Origin: Eubacterium sp.
GTDB lineage: Bacteria > Bacillota > Clostridia > Oscillospirales > Acutalibacteraceae
NCBI GenBank assembly: GCA_017463985.1
Contig: JAFUEH010000023.1
Location: forward strand, 1 to 64,000
Length of the DNA: 64,000 nt
Direction: 5' to 3'
Both the position numbers and the translations under genes were made by a program. Below, one piece after another: positions 19,704 through 28,394 of the stretch; position 1 is the first letter of the stretch, and each line of letters begins with the position of its first letter. Below the pieces are notes generated by a model. It ran no database searches. It was not told the DNA's origin and saw only the letters and a list, made by a program, of their open reading frames with translations.

Positions 19704-20237
19704 ATGGCTGACGAAAAGAAGGCTAAGAAGACGGAAGCCGCTGGCGGCAAGAAGTCTGATAAGAAGTCTGACAGCAAGAAGACAGCGAAAAAGTCTGATA
19801 AGAAAAAGTCCGGCAAGAATCCTTTTAAGTCAATCGGCAGTTTCTTCAAGAGTGTACGCAGCGAAGGCAAGAAGGTCGTATGGCCGAAGCCGTTAGAGGT
19901 GCTGAAGAATACACTGGTAGTTCTGGTTGTTATTCTGATCCTCGGCTTGATCATCTTCGGTATTGACCAGGCGCTCACCCAAGGTATGAAGGGTATCAAA
20001 AAGTTAGCGGAGGAGCAGACAACTGTTGCTGAAACCGTTGACGATACGGATGACTCTTTAGATTTTTCGAGCCTTCTGAGCGATGATACTGCAGAGGACG
20101 ATGCCGCTGTAGAGGAGGCTACCGAAGCTGACGCAGAGGCTACTGAGGCTGACGCAGAAGGCGAGAGCGAGGAGCTGGATTCCTCTGCTGACGACGGTCT
20201 GACTTCTGAGGAAACGACCGCAGAGGCTGCTGACTAA
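19704..20237 (+). CDS. secE: preprotein translocase subunit SecE with long charged extensions
   Basis: The core is a normal Gram-positive SecE: an amphipathic segment (NPFKSIGSFFKSVRSEGKKVVWPKP, about 39-63) and one membrane helix (about 69-87). It is 177 residues instead of the usual 60-80 because of a Lys-rich N-terminus (1-38) and an acidic, Ala/Glu/Asp-rich C-terminal tail (about 103-177) that should lie outside the membrane. SecE clamps SecY in the translocon. The tail shows near-repeats (EATEADAEATEADAEGE). Confidence 0.93.
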   Translation: MADEKKAKKTEAAGGKKSDKKSDSKKTAKKSDKKKSGKNPFKSIGSFFKSVRSEGKKVVWPKPLEVLKNTLVVLVVILILGLIIFGIDQALTQGMKGIKKLAEEQTTVAETVDDTDDSLDFSSLLSDDTAEDDAAVEEATEADAEATEADAEGESEELDSSADDGLTSEETTAEAAD

Positions 20238-20259
20238 TCAATAAGCAAGGAGGCTTCTG

Positions 20260-20787
20260 ATGGACGAAGCAAGATGGTATATTGCTCATACGTTTTCCGG
20301 CTATGAAAACAAGGTAGCAAGCGACCTTAAAATTAAGGTAGAAAATCAGAATCTTACCGATATGATTCAGGATATCCGCATCCCTACGGAAACCGTAATT
20401 GAAATTAAGGATGACGGAACCAAAAAGGAAATCGAAAGAAAGCTGTTTCCGAGCTACATCTATATTAAGATGGTCATGACGGACGATACCTGGTACGTGG
20501 TGCGTAATACCAGAGGCTGCGCAGGCTTCGTCGGTCCTGAGGGAAAGCCGGTGCCGCTGACCGAGGACGAGGTCAGACGCGCGCTGGGTGAGGAGATCGT
20601 TCAGATCGAGGTTGCTTATCAGGTAGGCGACGTCGTGAATGTGATCGACGGTCCGCTGGAGGGCTTCTCCGGTACGGTCGAGTCGCTTGATCTCGCCAAC
20701 AACAGCGCACAGGTGATCGTTTCCATGTTCGGGCGCGACACAGCAGTTGATTTCGAGCTTGACCAGCTTGAAAAGGTCGACGACTAA
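20260..20787 (+). CDS. nusG: transcription termination/antitermination factor NusG
   Basis: The 175-residue protein has the NGN domain (ARWYIAHTFSGYENKVASDLK) and the C-terminal KOW domain (VGDVVNVIDGPLEGFSGTVESLD). It binds RNA polymerase and modulates pausing and Rho or ribosome coupling. It follows secE by 22 bases. Confidence 0.97.
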   Translation: MDEARWYIAHTFSGYENKVASDLKIKVENQNLTDMIQDIRIPTETVIEIKDDGTKKEIERKLFPSYIYIKMVMTDDTWYVVRNTRGCAGFVGPEGKPVPLTEDEVRRALGEEIVQIEVAYQVGDVVNVIDGPLEGFSGTVESLDLANNSAQVIVSMFGRDTAVDFELDQLEKVDD

Positions 20788-20852
20788 TTTTATTTCAGTA
20801 ATACGTGACGCAGTCACTTTTACCGTATCATACTATTTATAGTGTTTTACGC

Positions 20853-20887
20853 GTGGGAGGAGCGCTAAGCGCTTCGCCAATTACCAC
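20853..20887 (+). promoter_or_regulatory. candidate leader element before rplK
   Basis: GTGGGAGGA (20853-20861) and ATTACCAC (20880-20887) enclose a GC-rich hairpin (AGCGCT/AGCGCT). A close relative lies before rplA, so this may be a protein-binding regulatory site. That role is inference. Confidence 0.4.
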
Positions 20888-20907
20888 ATTTTTAGGAGGA
20901 AAAAATT

Positions 20908-21333
20908 ATGGCTCAAAAGGTAGTAGGTTTAATTAAACTTCAAATCCCTGCAGGCAAGGCAACGCCGGCGCCGCCGGTTGGCCCTGCACTTGGTCAGCAC
21001 GGTGTTAACATCGTTGCATTCACAAAAGAATTTAACGAGAGAACAAAGAACGACGTGGGTCTTATCATTCCCGTTGTGATCACCGTTTATGATGACCGTT
21101 CATTCACCTTTATTACAAAGACACCACCAGCTGCTGTTCTGATTAAGAAGGCGTGCGGTATTGAAACGGCTTCGGGCGTTCCGAACAAGAACAAGGTTGC
21201 TACCATCTCTAAGGCTGATGTCCAGAAGATTGCAGAAACCAAGATGCCTGACCTGAATGCTGCTTCTCTGGAAGCTGCCATGTCAATGATCGCAGGTACA
21301 GCTCGCAGCATGGGTATAGTAGTAGAAGACTAA
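20908..21333 (+). CDS. rplK: 50S ribosomal protein L11
   Basis: The 141-residue protein has the canonical start [31 protein letters not shown] and end. It binds the GTPase-associated region of 23S rRNA. An AGGAGG precedes it. rplA follows after 47 bases. Confidence 0.98.
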   Translation: MAQKVVGLIKLQIPAGKATPAPPVGPALGQHGVNIVAFTKEFNERTKNDVGLIIPVVITVYDDRSFTFITKTPPAAVLIKKACGIETASGVPNKNKVATISKADVQKIAETKMPDLNAASLEAAMSMIAGTARSMGIVVED

Positions 21334-21340
21334 TTCCCTT

Positions 21341-21366
21341 GTGGGAGGAAAAATCCGATTAACCAC
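21341..21366 (+). promoter_or_regulatory. candidate leader element before rplA
   Basis: GTGGGAGGA (21341-21349) and ATTAACCAC (21358-21366) repeat the pattern seen before rplK. The element lies between the rplK stop and the rplA Shine-Dalgarno. Confidence 0.4.
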
Positions 21367-21380
21367 TGGAGGTAATTTAT

Positions 21381-22082
21381 ATGAAACACGGAAAGAAATT
21401 TCAGGATAGCGCAAAGTTAGTGGATCGCGCTAATTTATATTCAACCACCGAAGCTCTCGAGCTCGTACAGAAGACCGCAAAGGCTAAGTTCGACGAAACC
21501 GTTGAGGTTCATGTTCGTCTCGGCGTTGACGGCCGTCATGCTGACCAGCAGGTCAGAGGCGCTGTTGTTCTGCCAAACGGAACCGGTAAGGACGTCAGAG
21601 TTGCCGTATTCGCTAAGGGCGATCTGGCTAAGGCTGCTCAGGAAGCCGGTGCTGACATCGTCGGTGATGCTGACCTCGTTCAGAAGATCCAGGGCGGCTG
21701 GATGGATTTCGATGTAGCCGTTGCTTCTCCTGACATGATGGGCTTTGTTGGCCGTCTCGGTAAGATCCTCGGCCCCCGTGGCTTAATGCCGTCACCGAAG
21801 GCCGGTACTGTTACGCCGAACGTAGCACAGGCTGTTAAGGACGCAAAGGCCGGTAAGATCGAATACCGTCTTGACAAAACCAACATCATTCACTGCCCGA
21901 TCGGTAAGGTAAGCTTTGGTACCGAAAAGCTGCATGAGAACTTCAATGCGCTGCTTGACGCGATCATTAAGGCTAAGCCGGAAGCTGCTAAGGGTCAGTA
22001 CGTAAGATCCTGCGCTGTGGCTTCTACCATGGGCCCCGGCATCAGAATCAACCCGAACAAGGTTGGCTCCGCTGCTGAATAA
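21381..22082 (+). CDS. rplA: 50S ribosomal protein L1
   Basis: The 233-residue protein shows L1 family hallmarks ([50 protein letters not shown]). It forms the L1 stalk and often represses its own operon. A terminator follows, so the transcript does not run into rplJL. Confidence 0.98.
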   Translation: MKHGKKFQDSAKLVDRANLYSTTEALELVQKTAKAKFDETVEVHVRLGVDGRHADQQVRGAVVLPNGTGKDVRVAVFAKGDLAKAAQEAGADIVGDADLVQKIQGGWMDFDVAVASPDMMGFVGRLGKILGPRGLMPSPKAGTVTPNVAQAVKDAKAGKIEYRLDKTNIIHCPIGKVSFGTEKLHENFNALLDAIIKAKPEAAKGQYVRSCAVASTMGPGIRINPNKVGSAAE

Positions 22083-22095
22083 ACTGCAAAAATAT

Positions 22096-22128
22096 AACCG
22101 CTTCATTTTGAAGCGGTTTATTTTTTTG
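22096..22128 (+). terminator. terminator after rplA
   Basis: AACCGCTTCA pairs with TGAAGCGGTT around a TTT loop, followed by TTTATTTTTTT. It separates rplKA from the inserted genes. Confidence 0.88.
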
Positions 22129-22129
22129 C

Positions 22130-22348
22130 TTACTTCTGCTGGTACCGTTCGCGGATATCGGTCTGACCGAGTATATAATCGATACTGACATTGTGAATGT
22201 GCGCAAGCTTGATGAGAATGGAGGTGGGAACATCGTTCTCACCGGTCTCGTATTTAGAATAGCCTGTTTGAGACATTCCCAGCATTTTGGCCATGGCGGT
22301 TTGGTTGATGTCAAGGTCTTCTCTAAGGTCTCTGATTCGTGGATACAT
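22130..22348 (-). CDS. XRE-family transcriptional regulator, small
   Basis: The 72-residue protein is one helix-turn-helix domain (residues about 5-60) with the motif QTAMAKMLGMSQTGYSKYETGENDVPTSILIKLAHIHNVSIDYILG. A strong AAGGAGG precedes the ATG. It is encoded divergently from the large surface protein, and the palindrome at 22519-22539 is its likely operator. That link is inferred from proximity. Confidence 0.88.
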   Translation of the reverse strand: MYPRIRDLREDLDINQTAMAKMLGMSQTGYSKYETGENDVPTSILIKLAHIHNVSIDYILGQTDIRERYQQK

Positions 22349-22512
22349 ATCATCACCTCCTTATAGCGCAAACGCAATATAGTAGCTGGTATCAAAAGCT
22401 TGAAAATACAGTTATATTCTGTCCATTATAATAAGGGCTATCGTTCTCCCAGTACAATTATCAGTTGTATCTAAATTTTCAATAAAAATTTTAATATATT
22501 TCATTTTTACAC

Positions 22513-22541
22513 TTGACTTTTAACCTGAAACAGGTTAAACT
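22513..22541 (+). promoter_or_regulatory. promoter with embedded palindromic operator
   Basis: TTGACT (22513-22518) and TAAACT (22536-22541) are 17 bases apart. A perfect inverted repeat, TTTAACCTG-N3-CAGGTTAAA (22519-22539), fills the spacer and reaches into the -10. A repressor bound here would block the surface-protein promoter. Confidence 0.7.
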
Positions 22542-22598
22542 GTATCCGATAGATATTCTTCACTATCGCTATTACTATATTTTGATAAGGAGGAAAAG

Positions 22599-25500
22599 AT
22601 GATGAAGAAGAAAATCATTTCATTGTTTCTTTCAGTGGTAATGGTTCTCACGATGATTCCGACTTTCGCAGTGCCTGTATTTGCTGCGCAAAGCTGCGAT
22701 CATATCTTTACCGAAGAGAACCTTCCTGATGAAAACAATGAATTCTGGGATACTCATAGTGCAGATGAGTATTTCGTTGGTTCAAGTTCACTCATCGGCG
22801 CTGAAGTTCCTGCTTCTTGTACAGAAGACGGATGGAAATTAAGAAAGTCATCGGATACGGGCTTCTGCGTGGTATGTGGACAGTTCCTTTATAACGGTGA
22901 AACGATTACTGTTCCGCCTGAAGCAGAGGACACAAGAACTCCTGCTACCGGTCATAATTTTGATGATGGCGAAGAGCTTTCACCGGCTACCTGTATGGAG
23001 CCTGCCTATCATCAGTGTGCAAACATCAACTATCGGTTAAAGGTGACGCAGGATGATGAGGGAATTTATTCTGCCACTCTGATTGCTGAGCCGTGTGACG
23101 CAGCTGATTATGTAGGCGAGGCCTTGGGTCACATTCCCGGCGAGCCCTATGAAGAAAACCGCATTGAGCCTGCTGACTGCACAACCGATGGCTCGTATGA
23201 CCTCGTTACAAAATGCGAGAGATGCGGCGAAGTAATCGACAGAGATACACAAGCAATTCCTGCTGCCGGTCATGTCTACACAAAGGTTGAAGCCGTTGAG
23301 CCAACCTGTAAGGGCGAAGGCAAAGAAGGCAACATAGAGTATTATACCTGCGAAAATTGCGACAAGCTGTTTGTTTACGACGAGGAAGCTGATACATATA
23401 ACGAAGTAACTGAGGCTGACGTTGTACTCACAGTTGAGCACGAGTGGGAGCTGGTGGAAGAGCAGGATGCTACCTGTGACTATCCGGGCTATAAAAAGTA
23501 TATATGCTCCAGATGCGGTGACCAGAAGGTGGATACCATTGATCAGTTAGAGCATCATATCCTTGATCCTGAGGTAATTCAGGAGCTTGACTGCTGGCAT
23601 GACGGTATTTACAGAGGTGTCTGCGAATATTGCGGTAAGACTGTTACAGTAGTAGAAAAGACACCGGGCCATCAGTTTGAGCTGGTGGAAACAGTCGACG
23701 CTACCTGCGAGGAGTATGGCTACAAGCTTTACAGATGTAACGTATGCGGCACAGAATATAAGGAAATGCTTGCGCCGATCGGACATGATTGGGAAGAAAG
23801 AGAAATTGTTGCTGCTACTTGTGAGACAGAAGGCTATACGCTTGAAGTATGTAAAAATGATGAAAGTCATACAAGAAACACAAATGTAACTCCTGCTCTT
23901 GGCCATGTTGAAGGTGAGCCACAGTATGAAAACTTTGTCAACTGCGAGATGTTGGAGGATGGTACTGTCGTGTCCACCAGCTGTAAAGAAGCAGGTTCTT
24001 ACGACATTGTCATTTACTGTACAAGGGAGGAAAACGGTTGCGGTTTCAAAGAGCTTTCAAGAAATACAGTTAACGTTGATCCTGCAGGTCATGACTGGCA
24101 AGAAGAAATAAGCGAAAGAAGATATCCGACTTGTACAGAGGACGGCAGAAACGTTTATGTATGCAGACGTTGCGGTGAAAGATTTGTTGAGCCGGTAGAT
24201 AAGCTTGGTCACACCTTTGAGAGCGACGATCCGACGCTGCTGATTGAAGTAGCAAACTGCGTACACGGCGACATTTATGAATGCCAGAGACCGTTAATTG
24301 ACGTGAAAACCGGTGAAGAGACTGGCGAGATCTGCGGCGAAATCTTTGAAGACGAGGATTCCATTAATTACGATTTGACCTTTACCGCTGACAGCGATAT
24401 TCAGATTGATGAGAATGGTGCTCCGGTAAATGTTAATGATGCTGCCTCTAATAATGATCCTTATTATACCACTGAGAACGGTAATAAGACAATCTATGGT
24501 GACAATGCAACCGGTAAGACAATTTTCCAGATTCCGACCGAAGAAATCAATGCATTCCCGGAAGACACAGCAATCTACGTATCCAACACCGGTTTCTTTG
24601 AGGTGGACTACGGTACAGATGAAGACGGCAGACTGCTGACAGGTCATATCTATGACATTGAGTATGTTCCTGCGAGATGCGAATATGACGCATATTTCAT
24701 TGCAACTTGCGTTAGAGATGAATATATCGAAGCGCTTGATGAAGACAGAAATTGTCCGTATCCTGATGCTGAAACCGCTAAAAACGAGCAGTTCCTTGTT
24801 GTAATCCCGAATACGGCTACCGGTCACAGATGGGCGCTCAGAGATGACGGCTCTAATGTTGATCCGCACTGCACTACCGACGGCACAAGACATTGGTATT
24901 GCTTAAACGATCATAACCACGTTTACACCGAAAAGCTGCCGGCAACCGGCCATAATTATCAGCTGGTTGATACGGTTCCGGCTACCTGCGGTGAGGATGG
25001 TTATGAATTATACCGTTGCTTCAACGAGGCTGACGATAACGATCTCGACAGCTCTCACGGCGATATCTGCGGCGATGAGTACAAGAAGATCATTCCGGCT
25101 ACCGGCGCGCACAAGTACACGGTTGAACGTGTGGCGGCTACCTGCACGGAAGACGGTTATGATAAGTATACCTGTACGGTATGCGGCCATTCTTATGAAG
25201 TAGCGACGACGCCGGCAAAGGGCCACGATTGGCAGATCACCGGCACGACTGCTGCTACCTGCACCGAGGAAGGCTTTGACACTTATACCTGTAAGGTTTG
25301 CAACGCTACTTACAATAAGAAGACCACACCGGCTCTCGGCCACGAGTGGAAGGTCGTTGGCACCGTTGCTGCTACCTGCGCTACAGAGGGCTATGACATC
25401 TACAAGTGCACCAGATGCGAGGATACTTTCAATAAGGTAACAACGCCGAAACTGGCACACGAGTTTGTGGTAGTAAGCTTTACGGAGCCTACCTGCACCT

Positions 25501-26924
25501 CTTACGGTTATCACACCTATCAGTGCGTGAATTGCGATGTTACCTATAACGGCGACTATGTTGCCAAGTTAGAGCATCATTTTGTTGCGGATGTTGTTGC
25601 ACCTACCTGCACGGAAGAGGGTTATACTTATTACACCTGTGATGTTTGCGGTGAGACAAGAAAGAACGCTGACGGTTCTCTCTATGAGACCGACATCACT
25701 AAGGCTGTTCCGCACGTTCTGAACACGGTTTACACCGTTGCGCCGACTTGCGGCGAGGACGGCAAAAAGGTATCCAAGTGCGTTAATTGCGATTATATTC
25801 AGGAGGAAGTGATTCCTGCCACCGGCAACCATCAGTATAACGAAACCGTTACGAAGCAGCCGACCTGCGCAGAAACCGGTATTCTTACCTACACCTGCTC
25901 TGTCTGCGGCTACTCCTATACCGAAGAGCTTCCGAAGGTTGACGATCATCAGTACAGCACTACTGTTAAGGTAGCAGCTGACTGCGGCAACGACGGTATC
26001 CTTCTCCATAAGTGCGATATCTGCGGTGAAGAATTTGAAACAGTTATCCCAGCAACCGGCGATCATCAGTATGACGAAGCCGTTACGAAGCAGCCGACCT
26101 GCGCAGAAACCGGTATTCTTACCTATACCTGCTCTGTCTGCGGCTACTCCTATACCGAAGAGCTTCCGAAGGTTGACGATCACCAGTACTCTGATGTAGT
26201 GATTGAACCGGCAACCTGCGGTGCTGACGGAATTATGAATCACGTTTGTGATATCTGCGGTGAAGAATACACAACCGTTATTCCTGCAACCGGCGATCAT
26301 ACTTATAATGAAACTGTTGTTCTCGAGCCGACTGCTGATAACGAAGGATTAAAGGTTTACGAATGCTCAGAGTGTGGCTACACTTATGAGGAAGAAATCG
26401 AATCTCTGATTATCAACGGCTGGTACAGAGAGCCTGAAACCGGCAAGTGGACCTTCCGTGAAAACAGCGCAAAGCGTCGCGGTTGGCTGAACTTTGCCAG
26501 CGCAACCGATAATAATACTTGGTATTATCTTGGCACCGACGGCTACATGGTAACCGGTTGGAACCGCATCGACGGCAAGTGGTACTATTTCGACCTCTAT
26601 GGCGTTATGGCTAAGGGTTGGCAGAAGATCGGCGGCAAGTGGTACTTCTTTGACAAGACCAACGGCGACATGAAGACCGGTTGGGTCAAGGACGGTAATA
26701 ACTGGTATTATTTCAATAATTCCGGTTCAATGGTTACCGGCTGGAAGAAGATCGGAAACACTTGGTACTATTTCAATGCCTCCGGCTCCATGGCCACCGG
26801 CTGGAAGAAGATCGGCTCTTCTTGGTACTACTTTAACAATTCCGGTTCTATGAGAACCGCCAACCTTACCTACAAGGGCAAGGTCTATAAGTTTGCGAAT
26901 TCCGGCGCTTGCGTAAATCCGTAA
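22599..26924 (+). CDS. secreted Cys-rich repeat protein with GW cell-wall-binding repeats
   Basis: The 1441-residue protein starts with a signal peptide (cleavage near residue 30, VFAA-QS). Then come about 20 repeats of 35-45 residues with the pattern TCxxxGyxxYxCxxCGxxY...PATGH, each holding three Cys, and a less regular segment around 560-740. From about residue 1270 there are roughly seven GW/YYF repeats (GWxKIGxxWYYFNxSGSM) of the choline-binding type. It is probably anchored non-covalently to teichoic acid. The repeats could bind metal or form disulfides; function is unknown. Repeats near 25.8 and 26.1 kb are almost identical. Confidence 0.88.
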   Translation: MMKKKIISLFLSVVMVLTMIPTFAVPVFAAQSCDHIFTEENLPDENNEFWDTHSADEYFVGSSSLIGAEVPASCTEDGWKLRKSSDTGFCVVCGQFLYNGETITVPPEAEDTRTPATGHNFDDGEELSPATCMEPAYHQCANINYRLKVTQDDEGIYSATLIAEPCDAADYVGEALGHIPGEPYEENRIEPADCTTDGSYDLVTKCERCGEVIDRDTQAIPAAGHVYTKVEAVEPTCKGEGKEGNIEYYTCENCDKLFVYDEEADTYNEVTEADVVLTVEHEWELVEEQDATCDYPGYKKYICSRCGDQKVDTIDQLEHHILDPEVIQELDCWHDGIYRGVCEYCGKTVTVVEKTPGHQFELVETVDATCEEYGYKLYRCNVCGTEYKEMLAPIGHDWEEREIVAATCETEGYTLEVCKNDESHTRNTNVTPALGHVEGEPQYENFVNCEMLEDGTVVSTSCKEAGSYDIVIYCTREENGCGFKELSRNTVNVDPAGHDWQEEISERRYPTCTEDGRNVYVCRRCGERFVEPVDKLGHTFESDDPTLLIEVANCVHGDIYECQRPLIDVKTGEETGEICGEIFEDEDSINYDLTFTADSDIQIDENGAPVNVNDAASNNDPYYTTENGNKTIYGDNATGKTIFQIPTEEINAFPEDTAIYVSNTGFFEVDYGTDEDGRLLTGHIYDIEYVPARCEYDAYFIATCVRDEYIEALDEDRNCPYPDAETAKNEQFLVVIPNTATGHRWALRDDGSNVDPHCTTDGTRHWYCLNDHNHVYTEKLPATGHNYQLVDTVPATCGEDGYELYRCFNEADDNDLDSSHGDICGDEYKKIIPATGAHKYTVERVAATCTEDGYDKYTCTVCGHSYEVATTPAKGHDWQITGTTAATCTEEGFDTYTCKVCNATYNKKTTPALGHEWKVVGTVAATCATEGYDIYKCTRCEDTFNKVTTPKLAHEFVVVSFTEPTCTSYGYHTYQCVNCDVTYNGDYVAKLEHHFVADVVAPTCTEEGYTYYTCDVCGETRKNADGSLYETDITKAVPHVLNTVYTVAPTCGEDGKKVSKCVNCDYIQEEVIPATGNHQYNETVTKQPTCAETGILTYTCSVCGYSYTEELPKVDDHQYSTTVKVAADCGNDGILLHKCDICGEEFETVIPATGDHQYDEAVTKQPTCAETGILTYTCSVCGYSYTEELPKVDDHQYSDVVIEPATCGADGIMNHVCDICGEEYTTVIPATGDHTYNETVVLEPTADNEGLKVYECSECGYTYEEEIESLIINGWYREPETGKWTFRENSAKRRGWLNFASATDNNTWYYLGTDGYMVTGWNRIDGKWYYFDLYGVMAKGWQKIGGKWYFFDKTNGDMKTGWVKDGNNWYYFNNSGSMVTGWKKIGNTWYYFNASGSMATGWKKIGSSWYYFNNSGSMRTANLTYKGKVYKFANSGACVNP

Positions 26925-26969
26925 GCTTTTTCGGAAGATAATCATATCTCCGTTTCGTATCTTGGGAGG

Positions 26970-26990
26970 GCAGCCGAAAGGCTGCTCTTT
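26970..26990 (+). terminator. possible weak terminator of the surface-protein gene
   Basis: GCAGCC pairs with GGCTGC around a GAAA loop, followed by TCTTTCC. The stem is short and the T tract broken. Confidence 0.45.
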
Positions 26991-27013
26991 CCACTTTAAA
27001 TTTGAAAAAAGTG

Positions 27014-27042
27014 TTGACAAAGATAATTCTTTGTTATATAAT
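27014..27042 (+). promoter_or_regulatory. promoter of rplJ-rplL
   Basis: TTGACA (27014-27019) and TATAAT (27037-27042) with a 17-base spacer match the consensus exactly. Confidence 0.9.
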
Positions 27043-27049
27043 ACATTCG

Positions 27050-27155
27050 CTGTTCAACCAAAGACAGTAGGTGTCGAAAGATATAATAGCGCGTTGCGCT
27101 GCCTGCCGAGGAATGAGCATTATATAAGCGAGCATCGCTATGACTATGTAATGTT
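27050..27155 (+). promoter_or_regulatory. L10 leader RNA
   Basis: The leader contains the conserved AACCAAAGACAGTAGGTG and CTGCCGAGGA blocks joined by a variable hairpin, as in the ribosomal L10 leader of Firmicutes. The L10(L12)4 complex binds this RNA and represses rplJL when in excess. The match is by recognition of the conserved blocks. Confidence 0.85.
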
Positions 27156-27192
27156 GTGCATTCTGAGGATATCGGGATGCACTTTTATTTTT
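27156..27192 (+). terminator. attenuator hairpin of the L10 leader
   Basis: GTGCATTC pairs with GGATGCAC (one G-U pair) and is followed by TTTTATTTTT, upstream of rplJ. It fits premature termination controlled by the L10 leader. Confidence 0.7.
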
Positions 27193-27252
27193 GGATAGAC
27201 AGCTCCAAGTCCTGAGTAGTCAGGCAAATAATGATGGAGGTAAGCTAATCAA

Positions 27253-27861
27253 ATGCCAAGTACAGTAGTTCTTGAAAAGAAAAAGGCACAGGTTGCTGCG
27301 CTGACTGACAGAATTAAGGGCTCCTGCGCAGGTGTTGTTGTTGAGTACAAGGGTATCAATGTGGCGGATGACACAAAGCTCCGTAAAGAGCTGCGTGAGG
27401 CCGGCGTTGTTTACACCGTAGTCAAGAACTCCATTCTGCAGCGTGCCGCAGAAAATGCGGGCTTAGAGCTGGAAGGCTCTGTTCTGGAAGGCACCACCGC
27501 TGTGGCGACCAGCGAAGAGGATTATGTAGCTGCTGCTCGTATCCTGAATACCTATGCTGAAAGACACGATAATTTCAATATCAAGACAGGTTATCTTGAT
27601 GGCGCGATTATCGACAATGCTAAGATCATTTCTCTTGCAAAATTACCTTCAAGAGAAATCCTTCTGGCAACCGTATGCAACGCATTCAATGCACCGATTT
27701 CTGCTTTTGCCCGTGTCGTACAGGCGATCGTAGACGAAGGCGGCATCGAGGAATGTCTTGCAAAAAAGGCTCCTGCTGAGGAGGCTCCTGCTGAGGAAGC
27801 CGCTCCGGCGGAGGAAACCGCTCCTGCAGCGGAAGCACCGGCTGAAGAAACAGCTGAATAA
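27253..27861 (+). CDS. rplJ: 50S ribosomal protein L10
   Basis: The 202-residue protein has the L10 core (KKAQVAALTDRIKGSCAGVVVEYKGI, VVKNSILQRAAE) plus an Ala/Glu/Pro-rich C-terminal extension (about 173-202) absent from most L10 proteins of about 170 residues. It anchors L7/L12 to the ribosome. Confidence 0.96.
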   Translation: MPSTVVLEKKKAQVAALTDRIKGSCAGVVVEYKGINVADDTKLRKELREAGVVYTVVKNSILQRAAENAGLELEGSVLEGTTAVATSEEDYVAAARILNTYAERHDNFNIKTGYLDGAIIDNAKIISLAKLPSREILLATVCNAFNAPISAFARVVQAIVDEGGIEECLAKKAPAEEAPAEEAAPAEETAPAAEAPAEETAE

Positions 27862-27896
27862 TTTATTTTAATAATATCTAAACGGAGGAAATAAAA

Positions 27897-28274
27897 ATGG
27901 CAGCAGAAAACATTAATGCAATCATTGAGCAGCTTAAGACTCTCACCGTTCTTGAGCTTTCAGAGCTTGTACACGCAGTAGAGGAAGAATTCGGCGTAAG
28001 CGCAGCAGCGGCAGTTGCAGTAGCAGCTCCGGCTGACGGTGGCGCAGCAGCTGAGGCAGAGCAGACCGAGTTTGATGTAATTCTTACATCTGCCGGCGCA
28101 TCCAAGATTCCGGTAATCAAGGCCGTTCGTGAGGCTACAGGTCTTGGCCTTAAGGAAGCAAAGGCTGTTGTTGACGGCGCTCCTGCTCCTGTTAAGGAAG
28201 CTATCTCTAAGGCTGACGCTGAGGCTCTCAAGGAAGCTCTTGAGGCAGCAGGCGCAACTGTTGAGATCAAGTAA
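27897..28274 (+). CDS. rplL: 50S ribosomal protein L7/L12
   Basis: The 125-residue acidic protein has the N-terminal dimer domain, an Ala-rich hinge and the C-terminal domain ([39 protein letters not shown]). It recruits translation GTPases. Confidence 0.98.
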   Translation: MAAENINAIIEQLKTLTVLELSELVHAVEEEFGVSAAAAVAVAAPADGGAAAEAEQTEFDVILTSAGASKIPVIKAVREATGLGLKEAKAVVDGAPAPVKEAISKADAEALKEALEAAGATVEIK

Positions 28275-28293
28275 TTTAGCTTATCTATCATGA

Positions 28294-28327
28294 GGGGCTG
28301 ACTCACAAAAGTGGGTCAGCCCTTTTT
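28294..28327 (+). terminator. terminator of rplJL
   Basis: GGGCTGACTCAC pairs with GTGGGTCAGCCC around AAAA (one mismatch), followed by TTTTT. Confidence 0.88.
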
Positions 28328-28350
28328 ATGCGTTGTTACGACAATCGGAA

Positions 28351-28379
28351 TTTACAAACGCCGTCGTTTGTGTTATAAT
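28351..28379 (+). promoter_or_regulatory. promoter of the CDP-glycerol glycerophosphotransferase gene
   Basis: TTTACA (28351-28356) and TATAAT (28374-28379) with a 17-base spacer end 15 bases before the ATG. Confidence 0.7.
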
Positions 28380-28394
28380 GCAGTCGGTGATAGT

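Noticed and set aside
25569..26300. Minus-strand open frame with repeats opposite the surface protein
   Set aside because: Its repetition mirrors the repeats of the real gene, with no promoter or ribosome-binding site.
22599..26924. Possible CRISPR array because of many repeats
   Set aside because: The repeats are protein-level units of variable length without constant spacers.
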